NCBI GenBank assembly: GCA_012729785.1
Contig: JAAYCL010000042.1
Coordinates: 1-64,000 of the forward strand
From: Chlamydiota bacterium
GTDB lineage: Bacteria; Auribacterota; Tritonobacteria; UBA1439
DNA: 64,000 nt
Direction: 5' to 3'
Shown here: in pieces, positions 37,344-45,881 of the stretch
How the letters are laid out: each line of letters starts with the position of its first letter
How positions within the stretch are numbered: position 1 is the stretch's first letter
Made by a program: the position numbers and the translations under genes
The notes under the pieces: generated by a model
Database searches by the model: none
The model's input: only the letters and a program-made list of their open reading frames with translations
Told to the model about the DNA's origin: nothing

Positions 37344-37382
37344 GGTGCCACGCCGCGCACGGCGGCGGGAGGAAACCGCTAA

Positions 37383-38765
37383 ATGGACGATGCCAAAGGC
37401 CTCCTCGCGGCCCTTGCGGCCGTCGTGGGAGAGGACCACGTCGTGTCGGCGCCGGAGGAGCTCGCCTGCTACGGCGTCGACGCCGCGAAGGTGCGCGCCG
37501 TGCCCGACGTCGTCGTGCGGCCCGCCACCGCCGCGGAGGTCTCCGGCGTGCTCCGCCTCGCCAACGAGCGGCGCGTGCCCGTCTACCCTCGCGGGGCCGG
37601 TTCCGGGCTCACCGGGGGCGCGTCCCCGCTGCGCGGCGGCATCGCGCTCGAGATGGCGCGGATGAACCGCATCCTCTCCGTCGATCCAGACGACCTGGTC
37701 GCCGTCGTCGAGCCCGGGGTGGTCCTCGCCGACCTCCAGGCCGCCGTCGAGCGGAAAGGCCTCTTCTACCCGCCGGACCCGGCGAGCAGCGGGTTCTGCA
37801 CCGTCGGGGGGACGCTTGCGGCGTGCGCGGGGGGGCTCCACTGCGTGAAGTACGGCGTGACCCGCGACTACCTCCTCTCGGCGGAGGCGGTGCTGCCGAC
37901 CGGGGAGATCGTCCACACGGGGAGCCGGACCCTGAAGAGCGTGGTCGGGTACGACCTTGGCCGCCTCCTGGTCGGCTCCGAGGGGACGCTCTGCGTCTTC
38001 ACCCGCGCCGTCCTGCGCCTCATCCCCCTCCCGGCGTGCGTGCGGACGGTGATGGCGTTCTTCCGGCGTGTCGACGACGCCGTGGACGCGGCGCACGGCG
38101 TCATGCGGAGCGGCATCCTGCCCAGGACGCTCGAGCTGATGGACGAGATGACCATCCGGTGCATCGTGGCCTATAAGCCGTTCCCGATGCCGTCGGGCAC
38201 CCGGGCGATCGTCCTCGCGGAGTCCGATGGCAGCGCGGAGGAAGCGTCCCGGGAGGTTGGGCGCATGGCGGGGCTCCTTGAATCCTCCTCCGCGCTCGCC
38301 GTCGACTGTCCGCCTGACCGGGCGGAGGCCGACCTGCTCTGGGAGATACGCCGGGCGGCGTCTCCGGCCCTCTATGCCTTGAGCCCGGGCAAGCTGAACG
38401 AGGATGTCTGCGTGCCGCTGAGCGGGATGAAGGATCTGCTCCGCGGCGCCGCCGCGATCGCGGAGCGGAACCGGGTCGCCATCGCCTCGTTCGGGCATGC
38501 GGGCGACGGAAACATCCACGTGAACATCCTCTACGACACCGCGGACGCGGCGGAGCGGGGGAGGGCGGAGAAGGCGGTCGAGGAGCTGTTCCGCCTGGTG
38601 CTGGAGGCGGGGGGGAGCATCTCGGGCGAGCACGGGATCGGCACCGCCAAGGCCCGCTTCCTCAGCTGGGAGGTCGGGGCGCGCGAGATCGCCCTGATGC
38701 GGAGCATCAAGCGACTCCTCGACCCGAATGAGATCCTCAATCCGGGCAAGATATTCCCGGACTGA
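37383..38765 (+). CDS. FAD-linked oxidase, GlcD/D-lactate dehydrogenase type
   Basis: A 460-residue flavoenzyme that oxidises 2-hydroxy acids such as glycolate or D-lactate. The N-terminal FAD-binding domain has VYPRGAGSGLTGGASP and DPASSGFCTVGGTLA. The C-terminal half has FGHAGDGNIHVN and SGEHGIGTAKARFL, which hold the active-site histidines of the family. The next gene is the iron-sulfur partner, as in glcDF operons. The substrate is not determined by these motifs. Confidence 0.93.
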   Translation: MDDAKGLLAALAAVVGEDHVVSAPEELACYGVDAAKVRAVPDVVVRPATAAEVSGVLRLANERRVPVYPRGAGSGLTGGASPLRGGIALEMARMNRILSVDPDDLVAVVEPGVVLADLQAAVERKGLFYPPDPASSGFCTVGGTLAACAGGLHCVKYGVTRDYLLSAEAVLPTGEIVHTGSRTLKSVVGYDLGRLLVGSEGTLCVFTRAVLRLIPLPACVRTVMAFFRRVDDAVDAAHGVMRSGILPRTLELMDEMTIRCIVAYKPFPMPSGTRAIVLAESDGSAEEASREVGRMAGLLESSSALAVDCPPDRAEADLLWEIRRAASPALYALSPGKLNEDVCVPLSGMKDLLRGAAAIAERNRVAIASFGHAGDGNIHVNILYDTADAAERGRAEKAVEELFRLVLEAGGSISGEHGIGTAKARFLSWEVGAREIALMRSIKRLLDPNEILNPGKIFPD

Positions 38766-38829
38766 TTCCGAGGGAACCGGGCCGGGCCCCGCGCGCGGTG
38801 CGGGCGGCGGTTCGGAGGGGGCGCGCCCC

Positions 38830-40116
38830 ATGGCGACGGATCCGTGCATACACGAGCTGCGGCAGGAGATCGCGCGCTGCGCGCGCTGCGGGAAATGCCG
38901 CGCCGTGTGCCCGACGTTTCTCGCCACCAGGGACGAAGCGCGGGCAGCCCGCGGGCGCATCAACCTGATGGAGTCGATCCTCGACGGCGCCGCGCCGTTC
39001 AGCGCGCGCGCAGCCGAGCTGCTGACGAGCTGCTACGGGTGCACGCGCTGCGTGGAGCAGTGCCCCAGCGGCGTCCGCGTCGATCTTCTGATGCAGCGCG
39101 CCCGGGAGATGGCGGCGCGCCGGTTCGGCATCCCGCTCCCCGCGCGCCTGCTGTTCCGGCACGTCCTCCCCCGCCGCCGGCTCTACGACGCGGCGGTGCG
39201 TCTCGCGCGCTTCACCCAGCGGTTTCTCCGCAGGAGTCGGGCGCAGCCGCTGCGCCACCTTCCGCTCCTCTACGAAGGGCGGCGCAGCGTCCCCGCGCTC
39301 GCCCGGCGTTCGGCGCTGCATTCGCTTCCGGAGCTGCACAAGGGGCGCGGGGAGATCAAGGTCTCGCTTTTCCTCGGCTGTCTGCTCAACTACGTCTATC
39401 CCGACATCGCCGCGTCGATTTTGAAGATCCTTTCGCTGCACGGCGTGGACGTGATCGTCCCGAAGGCCCAGCTCTGCTGCGGGGCGCCGGTACTGGCCTC
39501 CGGCGACGAGGAGGCGGCGCGCCGCCTCGCCCGGCGCAACCTGTCCTGTCTAGAGCCGGGGAAGGTGGACGCGGTCGTCTTCGGGTGCGCCTCGTGCGCC
39601 CTCACGATGAAGCGGGACTATCCGCGGCTGCTCGGGGGGGCCGAGGCGCTCGCGGCGAAGATCACCGACATCTCCGAGTTCATACACGCGCGCCTCGGCT
39701 ACAGCAACCTCCCCCTCGACGACACGGTCACCTACCACGATCCGTGCCACCTGCGGTGGGGCAGGGGGGTGGGGGAGCCGCCCCGGGAGGTCCTCCGGCG
39801 GAGTGCCCGTTACGTGGAGATGGACAGGGCGGGGGACTGCTGCGGTCTCGGCGGCAGCTTCAGTCTCTCCCACTACGATATCTCCTGTCTCCTGGGGGAG
39901 GCGAAGGTCGCCTCGATCCGCGCGAGCGGGGCAACCATCGTGGCGACCTCCTGTCCGGGCTGCATCCTCCAGCTCGAGGACCAGCTCGCGCGGCAGGGGA
40001 TGGGAAATCCCGTGGTGCACGTCGCCCAGCTGTACGAGAGGAGCTTCCTGAAGGGGCGCCTGCCGCTGCCCGGCAGCTCCTCGTCCTCCTCCGGGTTCCT
40101 CACCTTGAGCAGGTGA
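38830..40116 (+). CDS. Iron-sulfur heterodisulfide-type subunit, GlcF-like
   Basis: A 428-residue electron-transfer partner of the preceding flavoenzyme. Two [4Fe-4S] motifs lie at the N-terminus (CARCGKCRAVCPT and CYGCTRCVEQCPS). Two CCG-type domains follow (QLCCGAPVLASG with FGCASCALTMK; DPCHLRWG with CCGLGGSFSLSHYD and SCPGCILQLE). The tail is Ser-rich. ATG 38830 is 64 bp after the glcD-like stop. It would pass electrons from hydroxy-acid oxidation to a quinone or other carrier. Confidence 0.93.
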   Translation: MATDPCIHELRQEIARCARCGKCRAVCPTFLATRDEARAARGRINLMESILDGAAPFSARAAELLTSCYGCTRCVEQCPSGVRVDLLMQRAREMAARRFGIPLPARLLFRHVLPRRRLYDAAVRLARFTQRFLRRSRAQPLRHLPLLYEGRRSVPALARRSALHSLPELHKGRGEIKVSLFLGCLLNYVYPDIAASILKILSLHGVDVIVPKAQLCCGAPVLASGDEEAARRLARRNLSCLEPGKVDAVVFGCASCALTMKRDYPRLLGGAEALAAKITDISEFIHARLGYSNLPLDDTVTYHDPCHLRWGRGVGEPPREVLRRSARYVEMDRAGDCCGLGGSFSLSHYDISCLLGEAKVASIRASGATIVATSCPGCILQLEDQLARQGMGNPVVHVAQLYERSFLKGRLPLPGSSSSSSGFLTLSR

Positions 40117-40440
40117 CAATCCCCGGTTCAGGCGCATCATCCGCCCCGCCCCGGGGCTCCTTCCGTTCCGGTTGTCGGCCTCGCGCCTCGTATCGCGTGC
40201 ACGAGAGCGGCGCAACCAAGGTTGACAGTGACAACCGGCGTTGACACCCTCCCCGCGCCTGTCCCCGGCATCCCGCACGAACCGGCATCGTTGCGTTTTG
40301 CGCCCGAACACGTTGTGTGCTGTACGCGGCCAGGCCGGTCGCGGCGGCTTGGGCACGAATCTTGCTGTAGTAGACAGATGCGCCCGCGTCGGCGTAGGCG
40401 CACGAGGCGCACGGAAAGCGGGGGCGAAGCCGGGGCAGCC
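40117..40440 (+). other. Gene-free stretch with operator-like repeats
   Basis: No convincing gene is seen in these 324 bases. Two TTGACA words stand 19 bp apart (40222-40227 and 40241-40246). The first lies in an interrupted dyad, GGTTG-N7-CAACC (40220-40236). No matching -10 box is obvious. The proximal part may hold an unseen promoter for the fusion gene that follows. Confidence 0.35.
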
Positions 40441-41589
40441 GTGAGCGCGCGTCGCGTCCTGCATCGTCTATCTCCGGCGGTTCGGCGCCGCGCGGCGTTG
40501 GCGGCGGCGCTCGTCGCCCTGCTGTCCGCGCCGGCCGGCGCGCAGAAGGCCGAGAAGACGGCGCTCCGCTGCTGGCGCTGCGGGGAGGTGTTCACCGTCC
40601 TCCAGCAGGCTTCGGCGGGGCGCTGTCCCGCGTGCCGCACCGTCTGCAGGAGGGTGGAGGAACCGGGGCTCCTCAAGATCCACTGCCTCGACGCGGGCGC
40701 CTCCGGCTGCTCGTTCGTCTGCCGCTGTCCCGGAGGGGAGACGGCGGTCTTCGTCGGCGGGCGGGACGGCGAGGGCGAGCGGATCGCCGGCTACCTGGCG
40801 GAGCTGGGCGTCGGCGAGATCGCCGTGCTGATCGGCGCGGAGCCGGAAGGCGGCTGCCTGCGCTCGGTCGTGGAACTGATGCGGCGCTTCAAGGTCGCGC
40901 AGCTGTTCGACCCGGGCTTCGGGAGCGGGGAGGCGCGCTACGCGGAGTATATCGACCTGCTCAGGAGAGAGGAGGTCGACTACCGGGTGGTGCGGGCGAT
41001 GGAGAACCTCGCCCTGGGGCCGGTCAGGATGTACGTCGTGCGCGCGGGATCGTTCGGGGACGAGGCGGCGGGGGGCAGGCGCGTGAGCCTCTGCATCGTC
41101 CACGGAGGCAACTCGTTTTTGCTCTCCAGGGGCGCGCGCGCCGGCGCGGCGCCCGCGCAGCCGCCCGTGGACGCGGCGCTCCCCGGATTCCTCTTTACGG
41201 GCGACGTCGCGGAGCTGAAGGCGTGCGGCGCCCCGTACGGCCCGCGCGGCGCGCTGGTGCTGGAGAGCAACGGCGTCGGCATCGGCGTCAAACAGTTCGG
41301 GCGGATCACCGTCGCCTCGGCCGGCGGGTCGGACGCGGGGGGAGGGCCGGGTCCGCCTGCACAGGGCGCCGCGGCCGCCCGTTCCGCCTCGAAGGAGAGG
41401 ATCAACATCAACAGCGCCTCGGCGCAGGAGCTCGACGCCTTGAGCGGGATAGGGGCGGCGAAGGCCGCGATGATCGTCGAGTTCCGGCAGGCGAACGGGA
41501 GATTCAACCGCATCGAGGATTTGAAGAAGGTCCCCGGTATCGGGGAGAAGCTCTTCCAGCGCAACAGGGACCGGATCTGCGTCGACTGA
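40441..41589 (+). CDS. Exported zinc-ribbon / degenerate ComEC-type MBL / HhH fusion protein
   Basis: 382 residues from GTG 40441, with an N-terminal signal peptide (ALAAALVALLSAPAGA). Residues about 40-70 are a zinc ribbon (CWRCGEVF ... CPAC). Residues about 80-290 follow the ComEC metallo-beta-lactamase pattern in order: LDAGASGCSFVCRCPGG, TAVFVGGRDGEG, AYLAELGVGEIAVL-like, QLFDPGFGSGEARYAEY and FLFTGDVAELKA. The metal-binding HxHxDH is missing (IGAEPEGG in its place). The last 65 residues are an HhH domain (ININSASAQELDALSGIGAAKA, KKVPGIGEKL) like ComEA. An ATG at 40378 is an alternative start. Role in DNA binding is inferred. Confidence 0.7.
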   Translation: MSARRVLHRLSPAVRRRAALAAALVALLSAPAGAQKAEKTALRCWRCGEVFTVLQQASAGRCPACRTVCRRVEEPGLLKIHCLDAGASGCSFVCRCPGGETAVFVGGRDGEGERIAGYLAELGVGEIAVLIGAEPEGGCLRSVVELMRRFKVAQLFDPGFGSGEARYAEYIDLLRREEVDYRVVRAMENLALGPVRMYVVRAGSFGDEAAGGRRVSLCIVHGGNSFLLSRGARAGAAPAQPPVDAALPGFLFTGDVAELKACGAPYGPRGALVLESNGVGIGVKQFGRITVASAGGSDAGGGPGPPAQGAAAARSASKERININSASAQELDALSGIGAAKAAMIVEFRQANGRFNRIEDLKKVPGIGEKLFQRNRDRICVD

Positions 41590-41627
41590 GAGGCGAGGGC
41601 CCTCTCCCCGGACGCCCGCCCCCGCTG

Positions 41628-41636
41628 TGGTATACT
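41628..41636 (+). promoter_or_regulatory. Extended -10 of the TPR gene
   Basis: TGG-TATACT is followed seven bases later by the ATG at 41644, so the transcript may start at or just before the start codon. No -35 match was found. Confidence 0.4.
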
Positions 41637-41643
41637 CTGGGCG

Positions 41644-43431
41644 ATGAGTGTGCGCACCCTCCGCCGTGCGCGGGCCGCCGCGGCAGCAGGCCCGGGCGCG
41701 GCCGCCCTGATCCTCGCCGCCCTCCTGCCGGGCATCGCCGCGGGGGCGGCGATCCCCGCGCCGCCGGCGGGGGGCGGTTCCGCCTCTTCACGGCAACCGG
41801 GGGTCGTTGCCGTTCCGCCGTCACCGCCATCCCCGACGCCGTCCGTTGTCCCCTCCCCGCCGCCGCTCGAGACGCAGGGGGCGTCCACGGAGTTTCTTCT
41901 GCGCTGGGACCGGCGGTACCGGCTCGTGGATCCGGAGGTGGATCCGTCGCGCCGCGGCGCCTCGAAGGATTTCGCACGGGGGATCGCCGAGCTCAAGAAG
42001 GCGATCCTTACGGGCATCCCCGACGAGGGGATGTACTACCGTCTCGGCTACTGCTACGAGAAGCTGGGGGATCTCGAGCGGGCGCTGGACGCCTATCGGC
42101 GCGCCGCCCCGGACGAGGCGCCTGAAGGGGACGGAGAGTTCGCCTGCGCGCTCGCCTATCGGCTCGGTCTCGTGCTCGCTCGGATGGGGAAGCACGCGGA
42201 GGCGGCGGCGGAGTTCGAGAAGGCGCTCGCCTGTCCCGCCCTGGCCGCCGCCGCGCGCAACAACCTCGGCAGCTGCTACCGCGTCCTCCACCTGAAAAGG
42301 AAGGCGATCGATGAGTTCGAGGCCGCCGCGGCGCTCGATCCGCGGATGGCCGAGGCGCACCTGAACCTGGGCATCACGCAGGCCGAGCTGGGGCGGACCG
42401 ATGCCGCCGTGGAATCGCTCCGCAGGGCGCTGGGGCTGGACCCCCGTCTTCGTGGCGCGGCATACAGTCTCGGCGTCGTGCTCGCCGCGCGGGGCGACGC
42501 ACGGGGAGCGGAGGAGGCGCTGAGGGCGGCCGCCGCGGCGTTCCCTGACGACGAGAAGACGCACCTCGCCCTCGCGCGGCTCTACCTCGATTCCGGACGG
42601 AAGGAGGAGGCGCGGCGCGCCGCCCGCAGCGCCTTCGCCCTCATGCCGGTGCTGCGGGCCGAGAATCTCGACCTCGACACCGCCCTCGGCGGGGAGGCGC
42701 CCGCCCCGGCCGCATCCCCCGCCCCGGGGCGGGAGGAGGACGAGGAGCTCCTCGGGCGGGCGCGCGCCGCCGTCGCGGGGGGGGACCGGGCGGAGGCGGA
42801 GCGCCTCTTCTCGGCGCTGCTGAGGCGGAACCCGTCCTCCGCGGCCGCGTGCCTCGGCCTGGCGTTCCTCAGCGAGTTCTCCGGTTCCGAGCGCTACGGC
42901 GCGGGGTTCCCGGAGGAGCGGTGTATCGGCTACTACCGCAGGGCGCTGGAGGCGCAGCCGGGGATGAGCACGGCCTGGTTCGGCCTTGGGAATGTCTACG
43001 AAAAGATCGGCAGGCACGCGGAGGCCGCGGATGCGTTCCGGAGGGCGGGGGAGCTCTCCCCTGAGATGCGCTTCGCCTGGTACAACCTCGGCGTCTGCTA
43101 CATCCGCCTCGGGAAGAGGGAGGAGGCGGAGGCGCAGTTCCGCAGGGCGCTCGCGCTCGACCCCGCGTTCGCCGACGCCCGCTTCCAGCTCGGCGAGGTC
43201 CTCGCGTCGCGTCGCGACTACGGGGGGGCCATCGCGGAGTACGAGAAGGTGATCGATCTCGTCCCCTCCCACGCGGATGCGCACTACAGCCTCGCGCGGA
43301 TCTGCCACCGGGAGGCGGCCGATTCGAAAGCGGCCGCCGAGCATTACCGCGCCTACCTGGAGCTGCGGCCGGACGCGCCGGACGCGGCGGAGGTACAGGG
43401 CTGGATCGAGGAGATGGAAGGGGGGGGCTGA
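41644..43431 (+). CDS. Exported tetratricopeptide-repeat protein
   Basis: A 595-residue protein with signal peptide or N-terminal anchor (residues 10-34, GAAALILAALLPGIAAGAA), a Pro/Ser-rich linker, then two TPR arrays. Repeats such as YRLGYCYEKLGDLERALDAY, AHLNLGITQAELGRTDAAVE, AWFGLGNVYEKIGRHAEAAD and AWYNLGVCYIRLGKREEAEA have the W/Y-L-G-Y-A-F-A-P pattern of TPR helices. It is a protein-interaction scaffold outside the cytoplasm; its partner is unknown. No ribosome site is visible (see the promoter). Confidence 0.85.
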   Translation: MSVRTLRRARAAAAAGPGAAALILAALLPGIAAGAAIPAPPAGGGSASSRQPGVVAVPPSPPSPTPSVVPSPPPLETQGASTEFLLRWDRRYRLVDPEVDPSRRGASKDFARGIAELKKAILTGIPDEGMYYRLGYCYEKLGDLERALDAYRRAAPDEAPEGDGEFACALAYRLGLVLARMGKHAEAAAEFEKALACPALAAAARNNLGSCYRVLHLKRKAIDEFEAAAALDPRMAEAHLNLGITQAELGRTDAAVESLRRALGLDPRLRGAAYSLGVVLAARGDARGAEEALRAAAAAFPDDEKTHLALARLYLDSGRKEEARRAARSAFALMPVLRAENLDLDTALGGEAPAPAASPAPGREEDEELLGRARAAVAGGDRAEAERLFSALLRRNPSSAAACLGLAFLSEFSGSERYGAGFPEERCIGYYRRALEAQPGMSTAWFGLGNVYEKIGRHAEAADAFRRAGELSPEMRFAWYNLGVCYIRLGKREEAEAQFRRALALDPAFADARFQLGEVLASRRDYGGAIAEYEKVIDLVPSHADAHYSLARICHREAADSKAAAEHYRAYLELRPDAPDAAEVQGWIEEMEGGG

Positions 43432-43504
43432 CCGGCGCGCGGCGCCTTCTCGGCGGCGGGCCGGGGGCGGCGCGGTGAACGGGTGGGCGGGCCGGGCGGC
43501 ACTG

Positions 43505-43513
43505 TGCGATAAT
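43505..43513 (+). promoter_or_regulatory. Extended -10 before the DUF116 gene
   Basis: TGC-GATAAT ends at 43513. An ATG at 43512 overlaps this box and is unlikely to be transcribed, so translation from ATG 43539 (after GGGGGAGGG) is preferred. Confidence 0.4.
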
Positions 43514-43538
43514 GGGGGAGACGGGGGAGGGCGGCCGC

Positions 43539-44345
43539 ATGGGACGGAGCGGGATCCGGAGGAGTCGGGGGCGGGCCGGGGAGGAGCCGGAACGCCGGGC
43601 CACGCCGGTCCTGTACCTTTCCCTGACCGCCGCCGTCTCCGCGCTGCTCGCCGCGGCCGCCGCGGGCCTCTGGCTTCTGCTCGCCCCGCATCTCGCCGCA
43701 TGGCACCCGTCCGCCGCGGCGGCCTCCTGGTGCGCGCTGGCGGCGCTCGCCGCCGCATGGGGCGCGTACATCGCCGTCGAGGGGCTCTCCGCCGGGCTTG
43801 GGAAGGACCTTCTGGGGCGGGCGCCCGGGGTCCGGCGGGCGCTCCTGGGCGCGTGCTACCCGCTTTGCCGCGCGGCGGGACGCCTCCTCGGCCGCTCCGC
43901 CGAAGCGGTCGGGGCCTCGTTCATCGCCTACAGCAACGCCCTGGCGGTCCGGGGGGCGGCGCGTCCGGGAGGCGGGGGCCTGCTCGTTCTTCTTCCCCGC
44001 TGCCTCCAGCGCGAGGGGTGCGCGCAGGCGGTCAGCATGGATGTGCGGAACTGCCGCCGGTGCGGCGGATGCGATCTCTCGAACCTCGTGCCCCTGATGG
44101 AGCGGTACGGGTTCCAAATGGCGGTCGCGACCGGCGGGCGGCTCGCGCGGGCGCTGGTGCGGGACCTGAAGCCGTCCGGGGTGATCGCGGTCGCCTGCGA
44201 GCGCGAACTGCTCGAGGGGATCGCGGGCATCGGGGGCATTCCGGTCCTCTGCATCGCCAATCGCAGGCCCGAGGGGCCGTGCAGGAACACGCGGGTGGAC
44301 CTCGAGGAGTTCGAGTCGGCGGTGCGTCGTCTCGCGGAGAGGTGA
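43539..44345 (+). CDS. DUF116 family membrane protein
   Basis: A 268-residue protein with two membrane spans near the N-terminus (about 27-50, AVSALLAAAAAGLWLLLAP, and about 59-75) and a soluble domain after about 110. LPRCLQREGCAQAVSMDVRNCRRCGGCDL is the cysteine-rich motif of DUF116 (COG1852), whose biochemical role is unknown but which is common in anaerobes. VIAVACERELLEG and GPCRNTRVDLEEFE are also conserved. GNAT and DUF2344 genes follow in the same direction. Confidence 0.85.
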   Translation: MGRSGIRRSRGRAGEEPERRATPVLYLSLTAAVSALLAAAAAGLWLLLAPHLAAWHPSAAAASWCALAALAAAWGAYIAVEGLSAGLGKDLLGRAPGVRRALLGACYPLCRAAGRLLGRSAEAVGASFIAYSNALAVRGAARPGGGGLLVLLPRCLQREGCAQAVSMDVRNCRRCGGCDLSNLVPLMERYGFQMAVATGGRLARALVRDLKPSGVIAVACERELLEGIAGIGGIPVLCIANRRPEGPCRNTRVDLEEFESAVRRLAER

Positions 44346-44352
44346 GGAGGGC

Positions 44353-44838
44353 GTGAACGAGGTGAAGGGGATCGAGTTCGTCGCGGGCGGCGCGGAGCTG
44401 CTGCCGCGCGTCCGGCCGCTCTGGGAGGAGCTCAATCGCCACCAGCGCGGGCTCTCGACGCACTTCGCGGACAGGTTCGCGGGATTCAGCTTCTCGTTCA
44501 GGGAGGCGGCGCTCCTCGAAAAGGCGCGCCGCGGCGCCGTGCGGATAGAGCTGGCCGTCCTCCCCGGAGTCGGGGACGCGGCCTACTGCGCCGGTTCCGT
44601 CCAGTCCAACGGGGACGGGGAGATCGACTCGCTCTTCGTCGACGAGCGATTCCGCGGGCGCGGGATCGGAAGCGAGCTCGTGCGGCGGGCGCTGGACTGG
44701 ATGGACGGGGAGGGGGCGCTGGCGCGGTCGGTCGTCGTGGCGGAGGGAAACGAACGGGCGCGCGCCTTCTACGCGAGGTTCGGCTTCCTCCCGTTCAGCG
44801 TCACGCTCGCACGCAGGGATCCGGCGAGGCGCGGTTGA
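44353..44838 (+). CDS. GNAT-family N-acetyltransferase
   Basis: A 161-residue acetyltransferase, GTG 44353, seven bases after the DUF116 gene. The CoA-binding motif A is DERFRGRGIGSELVRRAL, and the C-terminal NERARAFYARFGFLP is the usual motif B. The substrate is unknown. Confidence 0.88.
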   Translation: MNEVKGIEFVAGGAELLPRVRPLWEELNRHQRGLSTHFADRFAGFSFSFREAALLEKARRGAVRIELAVLPGVGDAAYCAGSVQSNGDGEIDSLFVDERFRGRGIGSELVRRALDWMDGEGALARSVVVAEGNERARAFYARFGFLPFSVTLARRDPARRG

Positions 44839-44954
44839 CGAGGCGAGGGCCTTCCGCCCCGCGCGCGCCGCGGCGGGGGGCGTGCGTGCGCCGGTTCCGG
44901 GCGGCGGCACGGAGGCGCGCCTCGATCGGCAACCGATCGCGCCGTTATTTATCC

Positions 44955-44982
44955 TTGCCGGTCGGCGGGGGTATGCGATAAT
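44955..44982 (+). promoter_or_regulatory. Promoter of the DUF2344 gene
   Basis: TTGCCG (44955-44960), 16 bp, GATAAT (44977-44982), with TGC before the -10. The ATG at 44995 is only 12 bases past the -10, so the leader would be about 6 nt or absent. Confidence 0.5.
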
Positions 44983-44994
44983 GTCCCTTGCGTC

Positions 44995-45687
44995 ATGCAC
45001 CGGGTCACCTACTCCAAAGAGGGGCTGATTAGGTTCATCTCCCACCTCGATCTCATCAGGCTCTGGCACAGGGCGTTCAGGAGAGCCGGCCTGCCGGTGA
45101 GGATGTCGCGCGGATTCACGCCGCATCCGTCCGTGTCGTTCGGCCCGCCCCTGCCGCTTGGCGTGGCGGGACAACGGGAGATGCTCGACGTCGCGTTCGA
45201 CGTCGGCTGCGACCTCTCGGGGGCGCGGGAACGGCTTCAGCAGGCCCTCCCCGCCGGGGTTCGCGTCGTCGAGCTCCGGCCGGTCCCGGAAGACGGCCCG
45301 TCGCTCTGCGCGGAACTGGATCGCGCGACGTACGAGGCGGAGCTGTGCGGCGCCGAGGCGAACGGCGCCGCGGAGAAGATCGCGGCCGCGCAAGCCGCCG
45401 CGAGCATCGTCGTGAAGAAGCATACCGCGAAAGGGGAGCGGTACCGCGACATACGTCCCCTTGTGCACCGGCTCGAATGCGGAGAAGGCCCCGGGGGCAC
45501 CGTCCGGCTCACCTGCACGGTCGGCGTCGGGGACAAGGGGAACCTGAACCCGCACGAGCTTCTCGAGGCGCTGCTCGGGGTGCCGGCGGAGCGCGCGAGG
45601 GAGATCCCCGTCACGCGCACGGCGCTCCACACGAGCAGGGACACGTCACAGGACAGGCCGCGCGGGCCTGCGTTGAAGAGGCGGTGA
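44995..45687 (+). CDS. TIGR03936/DUF2344 family protein
   Basis: A 230-residue protein starting HRVTYSKEGLIRFISHLDLIRLWHRAFRRAGLPV, the family signature. SRGFTPHPSVSFGPPLPLGV is also conserved. DUF2344 is normally next to or fused with a B12-binding radical-SAM protein and close to rng; rng follows here, but the radical-SAM gene is absent from the window. The family has been tied to RNA or ribosome modification. The tail after about 200 is Thr/Arg-rich. Confidence 0.88.
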   Translation: MHRVTYSKEGLIRFISHLDLIRLWHRAFRRAGLPVRMSRGFTPHPSVSFGPPLPLGVAGQREMLDVAFDVGCDLSGARERLQQALPAGVRVVELRPVPEDGPSLCAELDRATYEAELCGAEANGAAEKIAAAQAAASIVVKKHTAKGERYRDIRPLVHRLECGEGPGGTVRLTCTVGVGDKGNLNPHELLEALLGVPAERAREIPVTRTALHTSRDTSQDRPRGPALKRR

Positions 45688-45881
45688 CCGGACACGCGGC
45701 CGCCGTCGGAGCCACCTGATGCAACGTACGTTCGGAACGGTGACAGGGCGCGAAAGCGGCGGGGGCCGGGACACGGCCGCCCGGCCGCCCTGGGAGGCGA
45801 TCCTCCCGGTCTTTCGGCGCGCCCGCCCTCTCCGCACGGCTCCGTGCAACGCGTCGCGCGGACCGGAAAGGATCCAGTTCG

